Position numbers and translations under genes: made by a program | Notes under the pieces: generated by a model | Database searches by the model: none | What the model was told of the DNA's origin: nothing | Seen by the model: only the letters and a program-made list of their open reading frames with translations | Origin: Roseiarcus sp963794655 | GTDB lineage: Bacteria; Pseudomonadota; Alphaproteobacteria; Rhizobiales; Beijerinckiaceae | Assembly (NCBI GenBank): GCA_963794655.1 | Contig: CAWCEV010000006.1 | Coordinates: 124,001 to 188,000, forward strand | Length of the DNA stretch: 64,000 nucleotides | Direction: 5' to 3' | Shown here: positions 1-9,067 of the stretch, one piece after another | Layout of the letters: each line of letters starts with the position of its first letter | Position numbering within the stretch: position 1 is the stretch's first letter

Positions 1-3000
1 TGATGGGGGCTTTCCTCGAGGCGGCGGACGCCTCGAGCTGCGCGAGCCTCAAGCGCGTGTTCACGAGCGGCGAAGCGTTGTCCCCTGCGCTTGTGCGGCT
101 CTTCCATGAGCGGCTTCCCAGCGTCGAGCTGCACAACCTCTACGGACCGACCGAGACTGCGATCGAGGTGACGGCCTGGAGTTCTCCAGGCGTGACCCCG
201 GCGACGAGTATTCCGATCGGCCGTCCGATCGCGAACACCCGGATCTATATTCTCGACCCTTTTCGCGAACCGGTTCCGATCGGCGAACCGGGCGAGATTC
301 ATATCGGCGGCGTGCAGGTCGGCCGGGGTTATCTCAACCGGCCTGAGCTGACCGCCGAGCGGTTCATCGCCAATCCGTTCGTTGCGGGAGAGCGGCTCTA
401 CCGGACGGGCGACCTTGGCCGGTTCCAGCCCGACGGGACGATCGACTATCTCGGCCGCAACGATTTCCAGGTGAAGATTCGCGGCTTCCGGATCGAGCTC
501 GGCGAGATCGAGGCGCGGCTCGCCGAGCACCCCGGCGTGCGCGAGGCCTTTGTGCTGGCGCGCGAGGACGCGCCCGGCGACAGCCGGCTCGTGGCTTATT
601 ATACGACGCCTGCGGACGGCGCCGCCCCCGGAGCCGAAGCGCTGCGGGCGCATCTCGCCGCGTGCCTGCCCGAATACATGGTTCCGGCGGCCTATGTCCG
701 GCTCGAAGCGCTGCCGCTGAACCCAAACGGCAAGCTCGATCGCAGCGCGCTTCCGGCGCCGGACAGAAACGCCTTCGCGACCGCCGGCTACGAGCCGCCG
801 GAGGGCAAGACCGAGGAAATTCTGGCGGGGATCTGGGCCGCCCTGCTGCGGGTCGAGCGCGTCGGGCGCCACGACAGTTTCTTCGAACTCGGCGGCCACT
901 CGCTGCTCGGGGTCAGAATGCTCTCTAGGGCGAGGCAGGCGCTGAGCGCGGACCTGCCGCTCGCCGATCTTTTCGCCGCGCCCACTCTCGCCGGGTTTTC
1001 CGCCGCCGTCGAAGCGGGGGCCCGGAGTCCGTTGCCGGCGATCGAACCGAGGGGCCGCGCCGGCGCGCCGCCCCTCTCGTTCGCGCAGCAGCGGCTGTGG
1101 TTCCTGGCGCAGATCGGCGGCGTCAGCGAGGCCTACCACATCCCGGTGAACGTGCGGCTCCGGGGCGAATTGCACAAGCAGGCCCTGCGCCGCGCGCTCG
1201 ACCGCCTGGTCGCGCGGCACGAAGCGCTGCGGACCACCTTTGTCGCTGCGGGCGGTCAGGCGATTCAGCGCATCGCGCCCCCGGATGTCGGGTTTGCGCT
1301 CGAGGAACATGACCTCGCAGGCGAGCGCGATCCTGAAGCGGCGTTGCAGAGGCTGATCGCCGAGGAGAGTGCGGCCGCGTTTGATCTCGAGCGCGGCCCG
1401 CTCGCGCGAGGACGGCTCATCCGGCTCGGCGACCGCGATCATGCGCTTCTGATCACCCTGCACCATATCGTCTCCGACGGGTGGTCGACCGGCGTTCTCA
1501 ATCGCGAGTTAAGCGCGCTCTACGCCGCGTTCAGCGGCGGACGGGCCGATCCGCTGCCCGATCTTTCGATCCAATATGCGGATTACGCGGTCTGGCAGCG
1601 CCGCTGGCTCTCCGAGGCAATGCGCCGCGAGCAGGCCGACTACTGGCTGCGCACGCTTGCCGGCGCGCCGGCGGTCCTTAATCTGCCGCTCGATCGCCCG
1701 CGTCCGCCCAAGCAGGACTACGCCGGCGCGGCCCTGCCCATCGAGTTCGACGAGCGCCTCACGACCGCCTTGAAGGCCCTGTGCCTGCGGCGCGGGACGA
1801 CGCTCTTCATGACGATATTGGCGGGCTGGGCGGCGCTGCTGTCGCGACTCTCCGGCCAGGAAGACGTGGTGATCGGGGCGGCCGCCGCCAATCGCGGCCG
1901 GGTCGAGATCGAGCCCCTGATCGGCTTCTTCGTCAACAGCCTGGCGCTCCGGATCGACCTCACCGGCGATCCTTCGGTCGGAGAGCTTCTGGACCGGGTC
2001 AGGACGCGGGTTCTCGATGCGCGGCGGCGCGAGGACCTGCCGTTCGAGCATGTGGTGGAGATCGTGCGGCCGCCGCGAAGCCTCGCATACGAGCCGATCT
2101 TCCAGACGATGTTCGCCTGGCAGAACCACGAGGAGGAACCCCTCGACCTGCCCGGCCTGACGGCTACTCCGCTGGGCGCGCCGCGTTTGCACGCCAAATG
2201 CGATCTGACGCTCAGCCTCGGCGAGGTGGGCGGCCGAATCGTCGGCGACCTCGAATATTCAACCGCCCTGTTCGACCGCGAAACAATCGAGCGTCACTGC
2301 GGCTATCTGAGGCGGCTGCTCGAGGCGATGGCGGCGGACGAAACGCAGGCGGTCGATCGGCTGCCTCTGCTCGGCGAAGCGGAGCGGCGCCGGCTCGTGG
2401 TCGAGTGGAACGCGACCGAAACCGACTTTCCGCGGCGCACAGTGCATGAGCTCATCGAGGTGCAGGCGGCGCGAACGCCGCAGGCGTGCGCTGTCGTGCA
2501 TGACGAGCGCCGGCTGACCTATGCCGAACTCGACGCCGGCGCCAACCGCCTCGCTCGTCGCCTGAGAGCTCTGCGCGTGCGGCCGGACGACCGGGTGGCG
2601 ATCGCGCTTGAACGGTCGATCGGCCTCGTCGTCGCCCAACTGGCAATTCTCAAATGCGGCGCAGCCTATGTTCCCCTCGACCAAACTGCTCCGCCTCAGC
2701 GGCAGGCGTTCATGATCAACGACTGCGGCGCCCGTGTCGTTGTGACCGGTGGGAGCGCGGTCGCGCCCAAGATCGATGGCGTGACCGCGATCGACATCGA
2801 TCGCGATACGCTGGACGGAGGTGATGGGCGCGACTGGGAAGTCGCGGTCGCCGGGGATGCGACGGCCTATATCATCTACACGTCGGGCTCGAGCGGCGAA
2901 CCCAAAGGCGTTCTCACGCCGCACCGGGCGATCGTGCGGCTTGCGATCAACAATGGCTACGCCGATTTCCGAGCGACCGACCGCGTTGCCTTCGCCTCGA

Positions 3001-5060
3001 ACCCTGCCTTCGACGCCAGCACGATGGAAGTGTGGGCGACGCTGCTCAACGGCGGCTCTGTCTTCGTCGTCGATCAGGCGACGCTGCTCGATCCTCAGCT
3101 GTTCGGGCAATGGCTCGACCGGCATGCCATCACCGTGCTCTGGCTGACAGCGGGTCTCTTGCACCAACATGCCGACGCGCTGGCCGCGCCGTTCTCGCGT
3201 CTGCGCATTCTCATGACCGGCGGCGATGTGGTCGACCCGCGCGCCGCGGCGCGCGTCCTCGAAAGGCCGCCCGAGCGCCTGCTCAACGGCTACGGTCCGA
3301 CCGAAACCACGACTTTCGCCGCCACTCACCAAATTCGCGAGGTCGCGCCGTCAGCGACGAGCATTCCGATCGGGCGGCCGATTGCCAATACGCAAATCTA
3401 TATTGTCGACAAGTATCGCGAGCCGGTCCCGATCGGCGCAGCGGGCGAGATCCTTATCGGCGGGGCCGGCGTCGCAAGCGGCTATCTCAACCGGCCCGAG
3501 CTGACGGCGGAGCGATTCATCGCGAGCCCGTTCGTGGCGGGAGAGCGGCTCTACCGGACCGGCGACCTTGGCCGCTTCCGGGGCGACGGGACGATCGAAT
3601 TTCTCGGCCGCAATGATTTCCAGGTGAAGATCCGCGGGTTCCGGATCGAGCTTGGCGAGATCGAAGCGAGGCTCGCCGAGCATCCCGCCGTGCGCGAAGC
3701 GGTCGTGCTCGCGCGCGAGGACACGCCCGGCGACAAGCGACTCGTGGCGTATATCACCGCGCGGGCGGAGGCGTCGCCGCCCGAAGCCGAGGCGCTGCGC
3801 GCGCATCTTTCCGCGAGCCTGCCCGAGACCATGATTCCGGCGGCCTATGTTCGGCTCGAAAGCCTGCCGCTGACCGCGAACGGCAAGCTCGACCGTCAGG
3901 CCTTGCCCGCCCCGGATATGAGCGCGTTCGGCGCCCGAGGCTACGAGCCTCCGGTCGGCGACGTCGAGGAGCGCCTCGCGCGGATTGTCAGCGATCTCCT
4001 GCGACTCGAGCGCGTTGGCCGGCACGAGAGTTTTTTCGACCTTGGCGGCCACTCTCTGCTCGCGATTCGCCTGCTGTCGAGGATCGGCGCGACGTTCAAG
4101 ACGAACCTGCCGCTGTCGACCGTCTTTCATACGCCAACCATCGCGGGGCTGGCTCAGTTACTCCAAACACAGAGCGCGCCGCCGAAGTGGTTCTCGTTGA
4201 TTCCAATCCAGCGCGGAGATTCCCGGCCGCCGCTATTTTGCATCGAAATCACCGGCGGTGAATTTTTCGAAGTCATCGGCGCCGACCAGCCGGTTTACAA
4301 TCTCCGTTTCGGCGTCGGATCGCTGCCGGGCAGCGTCCTCAGGCTGCCGATGATCGAGGCGCTCGCTGCGCACTATATCGAAGAGCTGCGCCTCGTTCAG
4401 CCGAAAGGCCCGTATTTCCTGATCGGCTATTCGTGGGGCGGCTTGATCGCCTATGAGATGGCGCAGCAATTGACGGCCGGCGGGGAGGCGGTCGAGCTTG
4501 TGGGTCTCGTCGATACTTACACGCCGGTCGCGCTCAAGCATTCGATCGGGAACCGCGCCGCGAGGATCATGTCGTACTCGCCCTCGATGTTCTACGAGAG
4601 ACTGAAATACAAAGCTCGAACAAGACTGACCCGGGAATGGATGAGATACAACGCCAAGCTCGCACTCAGGAAGTGGCGTTATGGGCCGACATATTATCGG
4701 CCTGACTCCTTCGACGTTGAAACGATTTATACCGTCATGCGGGCCTACCGCCGCTTGCCCTATTCTGGGCGAGTCGTCCTCTTCAAGGCGACGGAAACCT
4801 CAGACCTGCCCTATGGCTTTCATCTATCGCCCGAAATCGAGTGGAAGCGGCTCGTCGGCGACGGGCTTGAGATCGAACGCCTGCCTTGCGACCACGCAGC
4901 GATCATGAAGAACCCGTTTGTCGCGCAGATTGCCGAGCGCGCGAGAGCGGCCATCGACAGGGCGGTGGAACGCGATGGGCGCCTGAGAGACGAAGTCCGC
5001 GGCCCCGAGGAATATCCGACTGAGCCGGCGGCGGTAAGCGCCGAGGTCGGCTCCGCGTAG
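1..5060 (+). CDS. Non-ribosomal peptide synthetase, C-terminal part (A-PCP-C-A-PCP-TE), 5' truncated by window edge
   Basis: Cytoplasmic assembly-line enzyme that activates amino acids, joins them and releases the peptide. The reading frame is open through the left edge. Visible in order (residue 1 = codon at base 3): the end of an adenylation domain (NLYGPTE, YRTGDL, NGKLDR), PCP with phosphopantetheine Ser300 in LGGHSLL, condensation domain with HHIVSDG at 487-493, a complete adenylation domain about 810-1315 (YTSGSSGEPKG near 959, FDASTMEVW, NGYGPTE), PCP with Ser1351, and a thioesterase with GYSWGG (Ser1477) and a late His in PCDHAAI. The terminal TE makes this the last module. By alignment from memory to the GrsA pocket, the complete A domain reads D-A-M-W-M-G-G-T-F-K, close to the valine code; the partial one reads F-S-L-I-E, close to the serine code of EntF. 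The product is unknown. Confidence 0.96.
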   Translation, partial: MGAFLEAADASSCASLKRVFTSGEALSPALVRLFHERLPSVELHNLYGPTETAIEVTAWSSPGVTPATSIPIGRPIANTRIYILDPFREPVPIGEPGEIHIGGVQVGRGYLNRPELTAERFIANPFVAGERLYRTGDLGRFQPDGTIDYLGRNDFQVKIRGFRIELGEIEARLAEHPGVREAFVLAREDAPGDSRLVAYYTTPADGAAPGAEALRAHLAACLPEYMVPAAYVRLEALPLNPNGKLDRSALPAPDRNAFATAGYEPPEGKTEEILAGIWAALLRVERVGRHDSFFELGGHSLLGVRMLSRARQALSADLPLADLFAAPTLAGFSAAVEAGARSPLPAIEPRGRAGAPPLSFAQQRLWFLAQIGGVSEAYHIPVNVRLRGELHKQALRRALDRLVARHEALRTTFVAAGGQAIQRIAPPDVGFALEEHDLAGERDPEAALQRLIAEESAAAFDLERGPLARGRLIRLGDRDHALLITLHHIVSDGWSTGVLNRELSALYAAFSGGRADPLPDLSIQYADYAVWQRRWLSEAMRREQADYWLRTLAGAPAVLNLPLDRPRPPKQDYAGAALPIEFDERLTTALKALCLRRGTTLFMTILAGWAALLSRLSGQEDVVIGAAAANRGRVEIEPLIGFFVNSLALRIDLTGDPSVGELLDRVRTRVLDARRREDLPFEHVVEIVRPPRSLAYEPIFQTMFAWQNHEEEPLDLPGLTATPLGAPRLHAKCDLTLSLGEVGGRIVGDLEYSTALFDRETIERHCGYLRRLLEAMAADETQAVDRLPLLGEAERRRLVVEWNATETDFPRRTVHELIEVQAARTPQACAVVHDERRLTYAELDAGANRLARRLRALRVRPDDRVAIALERSIGLVVAQLAILKCGAAYVPLDQTAPPQRQAFMINDCGARVVVTGGSAVAPKIDGVTAIDIDRDTLDGGDGRDWEVAVAGDATAYIIYTSGSSGEPKGVLTPHRAIVRLAINNGYADFRATDRVAFASNPAFDASTMEVWATLLNGGSVFVVDQATLLDPQLFGQWLDRHAITVLWLTAGLLHQHADALAAPFSRLRILMTGGDVVDPRAAARVLERPPERLLNGYGPTETTTFAATHQIREVAPSATSIPIGRPIANTQIYIVDKYREPVPIGAAGEILIGGAGVASGYLNRPELTAERFIASPFVAGERLYRTGDLGRFRGDGTIEFLGRNDFQVKIRGFRIELGEIEARLAEHPAVREAVVLAREDTPGDKRLVAYITARAEASPPEAEALRAHLSASLPETMIPAAYVRLESLPLTANGKLDRQALPAPDMSAFGARGYEPPVGDVEERLARIVSDLLRLERVGRHESFFDLGGHSLLAIRLLSRIGATFKTNLPLSTVFHTPTIAGLAQLLQTQSAPPKWFSLIPIQRGDSRPPLFCIEITGGEFFEVIGADQPVYNLRFGVGSLPGSVLRLPMIEALAAHYIEELRLVQPKGPYFLIGYSWGGLIAYEMAQQLTAGGEAVELVGLVDTYTPVALKHSIGNRAARIMSYSPSMFYERLKYKARTRLTREWMRYNAKLALRKWRYGPTYYRPDSFDVETIYTVMRAYRRLPYSGRVVLFKATETSDLPYGFHLSPEIEWKRLVGDGLEIERLPCDHAAIMKNPFVAQIAERARAAIDRAVERDGRLRDEVRGPEEYPTEPAAVSAEVGSA

Positions 5061-5414
5061 AGACCCGCTCGGGCGAGCTCGAACAGCGCCCTTTCAAGAC
5101 ACGGCGGCGGTCGCCGCGCGAGCGCCGGAGCGCGGCCAGAACTTCGTGGGCGCGCACGGGATGAGCAACCGACGCGCCTTCGCAACCGGAAGAGAGGCGC
5201 TTCTTGAGCGGCGGCAGGCCGGCGATCGCATCGATGAGGGCGCTGACGGCTCCGGACTGGGAAATTGCGCGAGGCGCGGATCGATAGCCCCGCGGTATTG
5301 AAAGTATAGCGTTAAGTAATTTTCATTTTGCGGTGGCTCACTATAACAATAGTAGGATCGAAAATCTGTCGCCGACGGCCTGCGCCAGGGCGAATACTGG
5401 ATTGGAGTCATGAA
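5061..5414. other. Intergenic region between NRPS and secreted protein gene
   Basis: 354 bases with no convincing gene. The last 120 bases (about 5295-5360) are clearly more AT-rich than the surroundings and probably hold the promoter of the following gene. I see no clear terminator hairpin and no tRNA. Confidence 0.5.
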
Positions 5415-6644
5415 ATGAACAAGATATCGCGCCTCTGCGGCAATTGGGTCGCTGCGCTCTGCTTCGCTGAAATGATTGGCCTGGGCCTGACGGCCGGGGC
5501 GTCGGCCGCCGTCATCAACCGTGGCCAGGAAGGGCCGCCGCTGTCGGAAATCCGCCCTGCTCCCAAATCGATCTACCCGGACCAGGTCATGATCACTGCA
5601 CAGCCGTCGCCTTCGGAAGTCGATCCGTCTTTTCTCGGGCCGGTGCTGTTGATGAAATCCGCGATCGTCGATCTCGACGCCGGCACGGCGACACTCCCCC
5701 TGCGAAAGGGGCGGCTTGAATCCGGGGAGCCAGTGTGGTCGATCATGACCGACACTACCGATCCGAACCTCGCCAACCTTCACGGCGTCGACTATTCGCC
5801 CAAGCTTGCGTACGCGCTGACCGGCCATGCGACGCGCGAAGCGCGCATCGACAAGGACGGCACAATCGTTTTCAAGTCCGGGAAAGTCGATTTCTCGCCT
5901 GTGCACAGCGTCACCCCCGGCGCAGCGCCGAATTTCTTCCCGCCCAAAGCCGCGCAGCCCGGATCGGTCGGCGACGCCGACTATTCGCCGCTGGTAGAGT
6001 TCGACAACGGCAAGAACGCTCTGTTCAATATGCCGATGGTGGCGTTCAACGTTTCGGAGGACGATCTCAACAAGATGTGCGACGGAAACGTCGATTACTC
6101 GAAAGTCGAGGATAAGGTCCTCAAGATCTGCCCGCGGGACGGCACAGTGACGTTGAAACTCACGCTCGGATACACGTTCGGCAAGCCGATCTTCTATCTG
6201 TCCACCGACGCCAACGACCCGGTTATCGCGGCGCTCGAAGGGGCGACCTACACGCCCGCTCTCAAGGACGTGCCGTTCGCGCTGGAGGACGCCTCCCCCG
6301 GGGAGGCCGCCGAGCGCATCTATGCGTTCGTGAACGGACCGATGGGCATTGACAACCCGTTCCGACAAGGCGTCGACAGCGCGTTGTCGGACAAAGGCGC
6401 GCACGGACCGTTGAACGTCCTTGGCGGCATTCCGACGATCAATCTCGACTATAGCCCGTTGTGGCGTCTCTTCCCGGTCAAATGGACCGCGGACGCCATC
6501 GAGAAAGGCTACCGCACGAAGATGACAGATGCGATCGCCATCGAGGACGCCGGCGAACGCGGCATCATCGAAAGCATCGCAGGCGGCAAGCCGAAGGCGG
6601 TCGGCATCATCATCAACTGCCCGGTCGTCTATCGCATCAACTGA
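5415..6644 (+). CDS. Secreted protein of unknown function with repeated D-Y-S-P segments
   Basis: 409 residues, not recognised. An in-frame start exists at 5328, but ATG 5415 gives a clean Sec signal peptide (charged MNKISR, hydrophobic core, cut near ASAA about residue 31), so I place the start there. The mature part has four recurring patches of the type GVDYSPKL, DADYSPLV, GATYTPAL and NLDYSPLW, each at the end of a strand-rich stretch, suggesting a repeated beta-domain. Only a few cysteines and no transmembrane helix are seen. It starts about 350 bases after the NRPS and is followed 69 bases later by another exported protein on the same strand. Whether it is linked to the peptide product is inference only. 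Confidence 0.8.
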   Translation: MNKISRLCGNWVAALCFAEMIGLGLTAGASAAVINRGQEGPPLSEIRPAPKSIYPDQVMITAQPSPSEVDPSFLGPVLLMKSAIVDLDAGTATLPLRKGRLESGEPVWSIMTDTTDPNLANLHGVDYSPKLAYALTGHATREARIDKDGTIVFKSGKVDFSPVHSVTPGAAPNFFPPKAAQPGSVGDADYSPLVEFDNGKNALFNMPMVAFNVSEDDLNKMCDGNVDYSKVEDKVLKICPRDGTVTLKLTLGYTFGKPIFYLSTDANDPVIAALEGATYTPALKDVPFALEDASPGEAAERIYAFVNGPMGIDNPFRQGVDSALSDKGAHGPLNVLGGIPTINLDYSPLWRLFPVKWTADAIEKGYRTKMTDAIAIEDAGERGIIESIAGGKPKAVGIIINCPVVYRIN

Positions 6645-6713
6645 AACTTTGCAGGGCGAAACGCCGGGTCCATTGGGCCCGGCGCCTAAACCCTCGCGCC
6701 TGGAATCGAAACC

Positions 6714-7172
6714 ATGACCAGACATTTCATCGAAGCCATGCTTGTCGTCTGCGCAATCGCGGCGCTGCCGACCCCGGGTGAAGCCAGGCAGTCGGCGCGC
6801 CTGATGGCCGGCGATCACTCGGGCGCCAATGTCACATTCGACTTCGGCCCCAAGGGGAGCCGGGAGGGCCTGAGCGTAGAGACCCATCGGGTCGGCAACC
6901 CGGGCGCCCTGCTCACCATTTCAATCGACCGAGGCCGAGAGAAGCTCTTCTCCCGCGTCCTCACGGCGGACGACTGCAAGTTCGGCGACGACGGCGCCCG
7001 TTGCCGGCTTGTGTTCCCCCGGATGAGCCCCGACTATCGGCGTTTCGTCTTCGCCTTCAAGCGCGGCGGAACCGCCCATGTCGAGGTCGAGAACGCGGCC
7101 GTGATGCAGATGAGCACGGATATTTCGCTCTCCGGCTTCGCTCGCAAACTTGGATCGCGACCCCCCGCCTGA
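6714..7172 (+). CDS. Small exported protein of unknown function
   Basis: 152 residues with an N-terminal signal sequence (MTRHFIEAMLVVCAIAALP, cut near GEA) and a predicted beta-rich mature part with two cysteines (DDCKF and ARCRL) about eleven residues apart that could form a disulphide. No family recognised. Same strand as the preceding secreted protein with a 69-base gap, so possibly co-transcribed. It ends 20 bases before the convergent LysR gene; an inverted repeat covers this junction. Confidence 0.7.
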   Translation: MTRHFIEAMLVVCAIAALPTPGEARQSARLMAGDHSGANVTFDFGPKGSREGLSVETHRVGNPGALLTISIDRGREKLFSRVLTADDCKFGDDGARCRLVFPRMSPDYRRFVFAFKRGGTAHVEVENAAVMQMSTDISLSGFARKLGSRPPA

Positions 7173-7219
7173 GGCTTCGTTAGCCGGTTCCCTCACGCGC
7201 CGCGGGAGGACGAAGCCTC
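7171..7219. terminator. Long-loop inverted repeat at convergent gene ends
   Basis: GAGGCTTCGT at 7171-7180 is repeated inverted and perfectly as ACGAAGCCTC at 7210-7219, with 29 bases between. It spans the stop codons of the two convergent genes, so a bidirectional terminator is possible, but the long loop and the lack of a T-run make this weak. Confidence 0.3.
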
Positions 7220-8152
7220 GCTGCGTGCGGCGCGTGAGCGCCGCTCGAACCTTACGACAGCGAGTGCGCGCTCGTTGCCCCACCGGTTTCCCATCGCCTC
7301 GCGCACGAGAGCGCCGACGGCTGGAGAATGCGGGCGTCCCCGAACCGTCGCCAGGCTGATCTCGCGCCAAATTTGGGGGTCGATCAGGGGCTTGGCGATG
7401 AGCTGTTGGTCGATGGCGGTGCGCTCAGGCATGAACGCGTAGCCGACCCCGGCCGCGGCCATTGCCAGAATCCAGTCGTCTCGATCACTCCGGTAGACGG
7501 TGTTCGAACGACCGCCATGCTCATCGAGACTCTGTCCGAAGAGTTCGGCGACCTCGCAATTGATCCGCCGCAGATAGTCCTCGGCCTTCAGATCGGCGAC
7601 CCGCACCGAGTTCATGTTCGCGAAGCGGTGATCGGGGCTGATCACAATGACGAACCGCTCGCGAAAAAGCGGCAGGTAGTGCAGATGCGGCTGCCGCTCG
7701 TTTTCGGGCGCCGCAACGATTGCCGCCTCCAGCTCGCCTGTTCGAAGCTGGCTATCGAGGGCTTCCGCGGTGGCGTCGACAATCTCCAGATGAACGCCCG
7801 GATACCGCGCGCGCACGCCGACGAGAAGCGGGATGAGGTCGCTTGGCGCAACCGTGCACATCACTCCGAGCTTCAGCCGCGCCTGCGCGAGAGCCTTGAG
7901 GCCGCGCGCGCCTCGGATCGCGGCCTCGGCCCCATCGAGGATCTGGTCGAGATGAGGCTTTACGATCCGTCCCAATTCGGAAAGATGGGTATGGGCGCGC
8001 TCGCGGTGGAACAGCGGGCCGCCGAATTCCTCCTCCAGGAGCCGGATCGAACGGGTGAGCGAGGGCTGCGAGACGTTGCAGCGACGCGCGGCGCGCGTGA
8101 AGTTCAGTTCCTCGCAGAGCGCGCGAAAATAAGCGGCCTGCTGCATTTCCAT
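7193..8152 (-). CDS. LysR-family transcriptional regulator
   Basis: 319 residues, the usual length for the family. The N-terminal winged helix-turn-helix is clear: MEMQQAAYFRALCEELNF, then TRAARRCNVSQPSLTRSIRL. The rest is the periplasmic-binding-protein-like effector domain. I chose ATG 8152 because the LysR family begins with this type of MExxxLxYF segment and a GGAG lies nine bases upstream; ATG 8176 is an in-frame alternative. It is on the same strand as the TauE and crotonase genes upstream of it, so it could regulate or be transcribed with them. The effector is unknown. Confidence 0.93.
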   Translation of the reverse strand: MEMQQAAYFRALCEELNFTRAARRCNVSQPSLTRSIRLLEEEFGGPLFHRERAHTHLSELGRIVKPHLDQILDGAEAAIRGARGLKALAQARLKLGVMCTVAPSDLIPLLVGVRARYPGVHLEIVDATAEALDSQLRTGELEAAIVAAPENERQPHLHYLPLFRERFVIVISPDHRFANMNSVRVADLKAEDYLRRINCEVAELFGQSLDEHGGRSNTVYRSDRDDWILAMAAAGVGYAFMPERTAIDQQLIAKPLIDPQIWREISLATVRGRPHSPAVGALVREAMGNRWGNERALAVVRFERRSRAARSEASSSRGA

Positions 8153-8283
8153 ATTGATCGTCTCCATCCGCGCCAAACCCCGGCGACAGGTTCACAGTCA
8201 TGGCCCCACGGTCGGACATATTGGTTTGCAAGCCTCGAATCTCCAGCTGCTTCGTTTTAAAGCAGGGGGCACCCGCCGCCGGC

Positions 8284-9054
8284 CTATTTCAACATGAATG
8301 CGAGCGGCCCGCCGGGCGCAGTGAGCAGCCGGAGCGCCATCGCGCAGCTGACGACGACGATGAGCACGCGCACGAGCCACTCTCCGGCCTTGAGCGCCGT
8401 GCGCGCGCCGAGCCGGGCGCCGAGGAATGCGCCAACGCCCATCGTCAGTCCCGCTGTGACGTCGATATGTCCGGACATCGCATAGACGACGAGGGCGCCG
8501 AAGTTGCTGCCGAAATTGCTTGAGCGCGCCCCCGCCATCCCCGGGATGATGGTCAGGCCGACCAGCACCACGAGAGCGATCATGTAGAAGGAGCCGGCCC
8601 CCGGGCCGAACACGCCGTCATAGAAGCCGATCGCCGGCGCGAGGGTCCAAGCGTAGCGACCGGGTGACAGCCGCTGGCGGCGCGGGGCGTCGCCGAGATT
8701 GGGCGCGAAAGCGAAATAGAGCGCAACGCCGATCAGGACGAGCGGGAGCGCCTGGCTCAACAGCGCCCGCGGTGCGAAAGGCAGCATGAGCGCGCCGAAA
8801 ATCGAGCCGACGCAGGCGGCGAGCGCGGCAGGGGCCATGTTCGCATTGATCTTCCCCGCCCTGGCGAAGGCGAGCGTGGCGGAGGCGGTGCCGAACGTGC
8901 CCGCGAGCTTGTTGGTCGCGACCGCCGCGACCGGATCGAGGCCGGCGAGCGCCAGCGACGGCAGGGTCAGAAGGCCGCCGCCCCCCGCGATCGCATCGAC
9001 GAAACCGGAGGCGAACCCGACGAGCGCCAGGACCGCGAGGACGAGGAGCGACAT
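8284..9054 (-). CDS. TauE/SafE-family membrane transporter
   Basis: 256 residues, almost entirely hydrophobic, with about eight predicted transmembrane helices. Family signatures include the N-terminal GFASGFVDAIAGGGGLLTLP and VAAVATNKLAGTFGTASA, and a second-half repeat GFYDGVFGPGAGSF. TauE/SafE proteins export or import small sulfur-containing or organic anions such as sulfite or sulfoacetate; the substrate here cannot be told. Start ATG 9054 lies 13 bases after the stop of the crotonase gene, so the two probably form an operon. A longer in-frame extension upstream overlaps the crotonase gene and is Arg/Pro-rich, so it was rejected. Confidence 0.9.
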   Translation of the reverse strand: MSLLVLAVLALVGFASGFVDAIAGGGGLLTLPSLALAGLDPVAAVATNKLAGTFGTASATLAFARAGKINANMAPAALAACVGSIFGALMLPFAPRALLSQALPLVLIGVALYFAFAPNLGDAPRRQRLSPGRYAWTLAPAIGFYDGVFGPGAGSFYMIALVVLVGLTIIPGMAGARSSNFGSNFGALVVYAMSGHIDVTAGLTMGVGAFLGARLGARTALKAGEWLVRVLIVVVSCAMALRLLTAPGGPLAFMLK

Positions 9055-9067
9055 GAGATGGCGCCCG

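Noticed and set aside
5094..6887. 597-codon antisense frame opposite the secreted protein gene
   Set aside because: Typical long shadow frame in GC-rich DNA; composition rich in Arg/Asp/Val without motifs. The plus-strand gene has a signal peptide and ribosome site.
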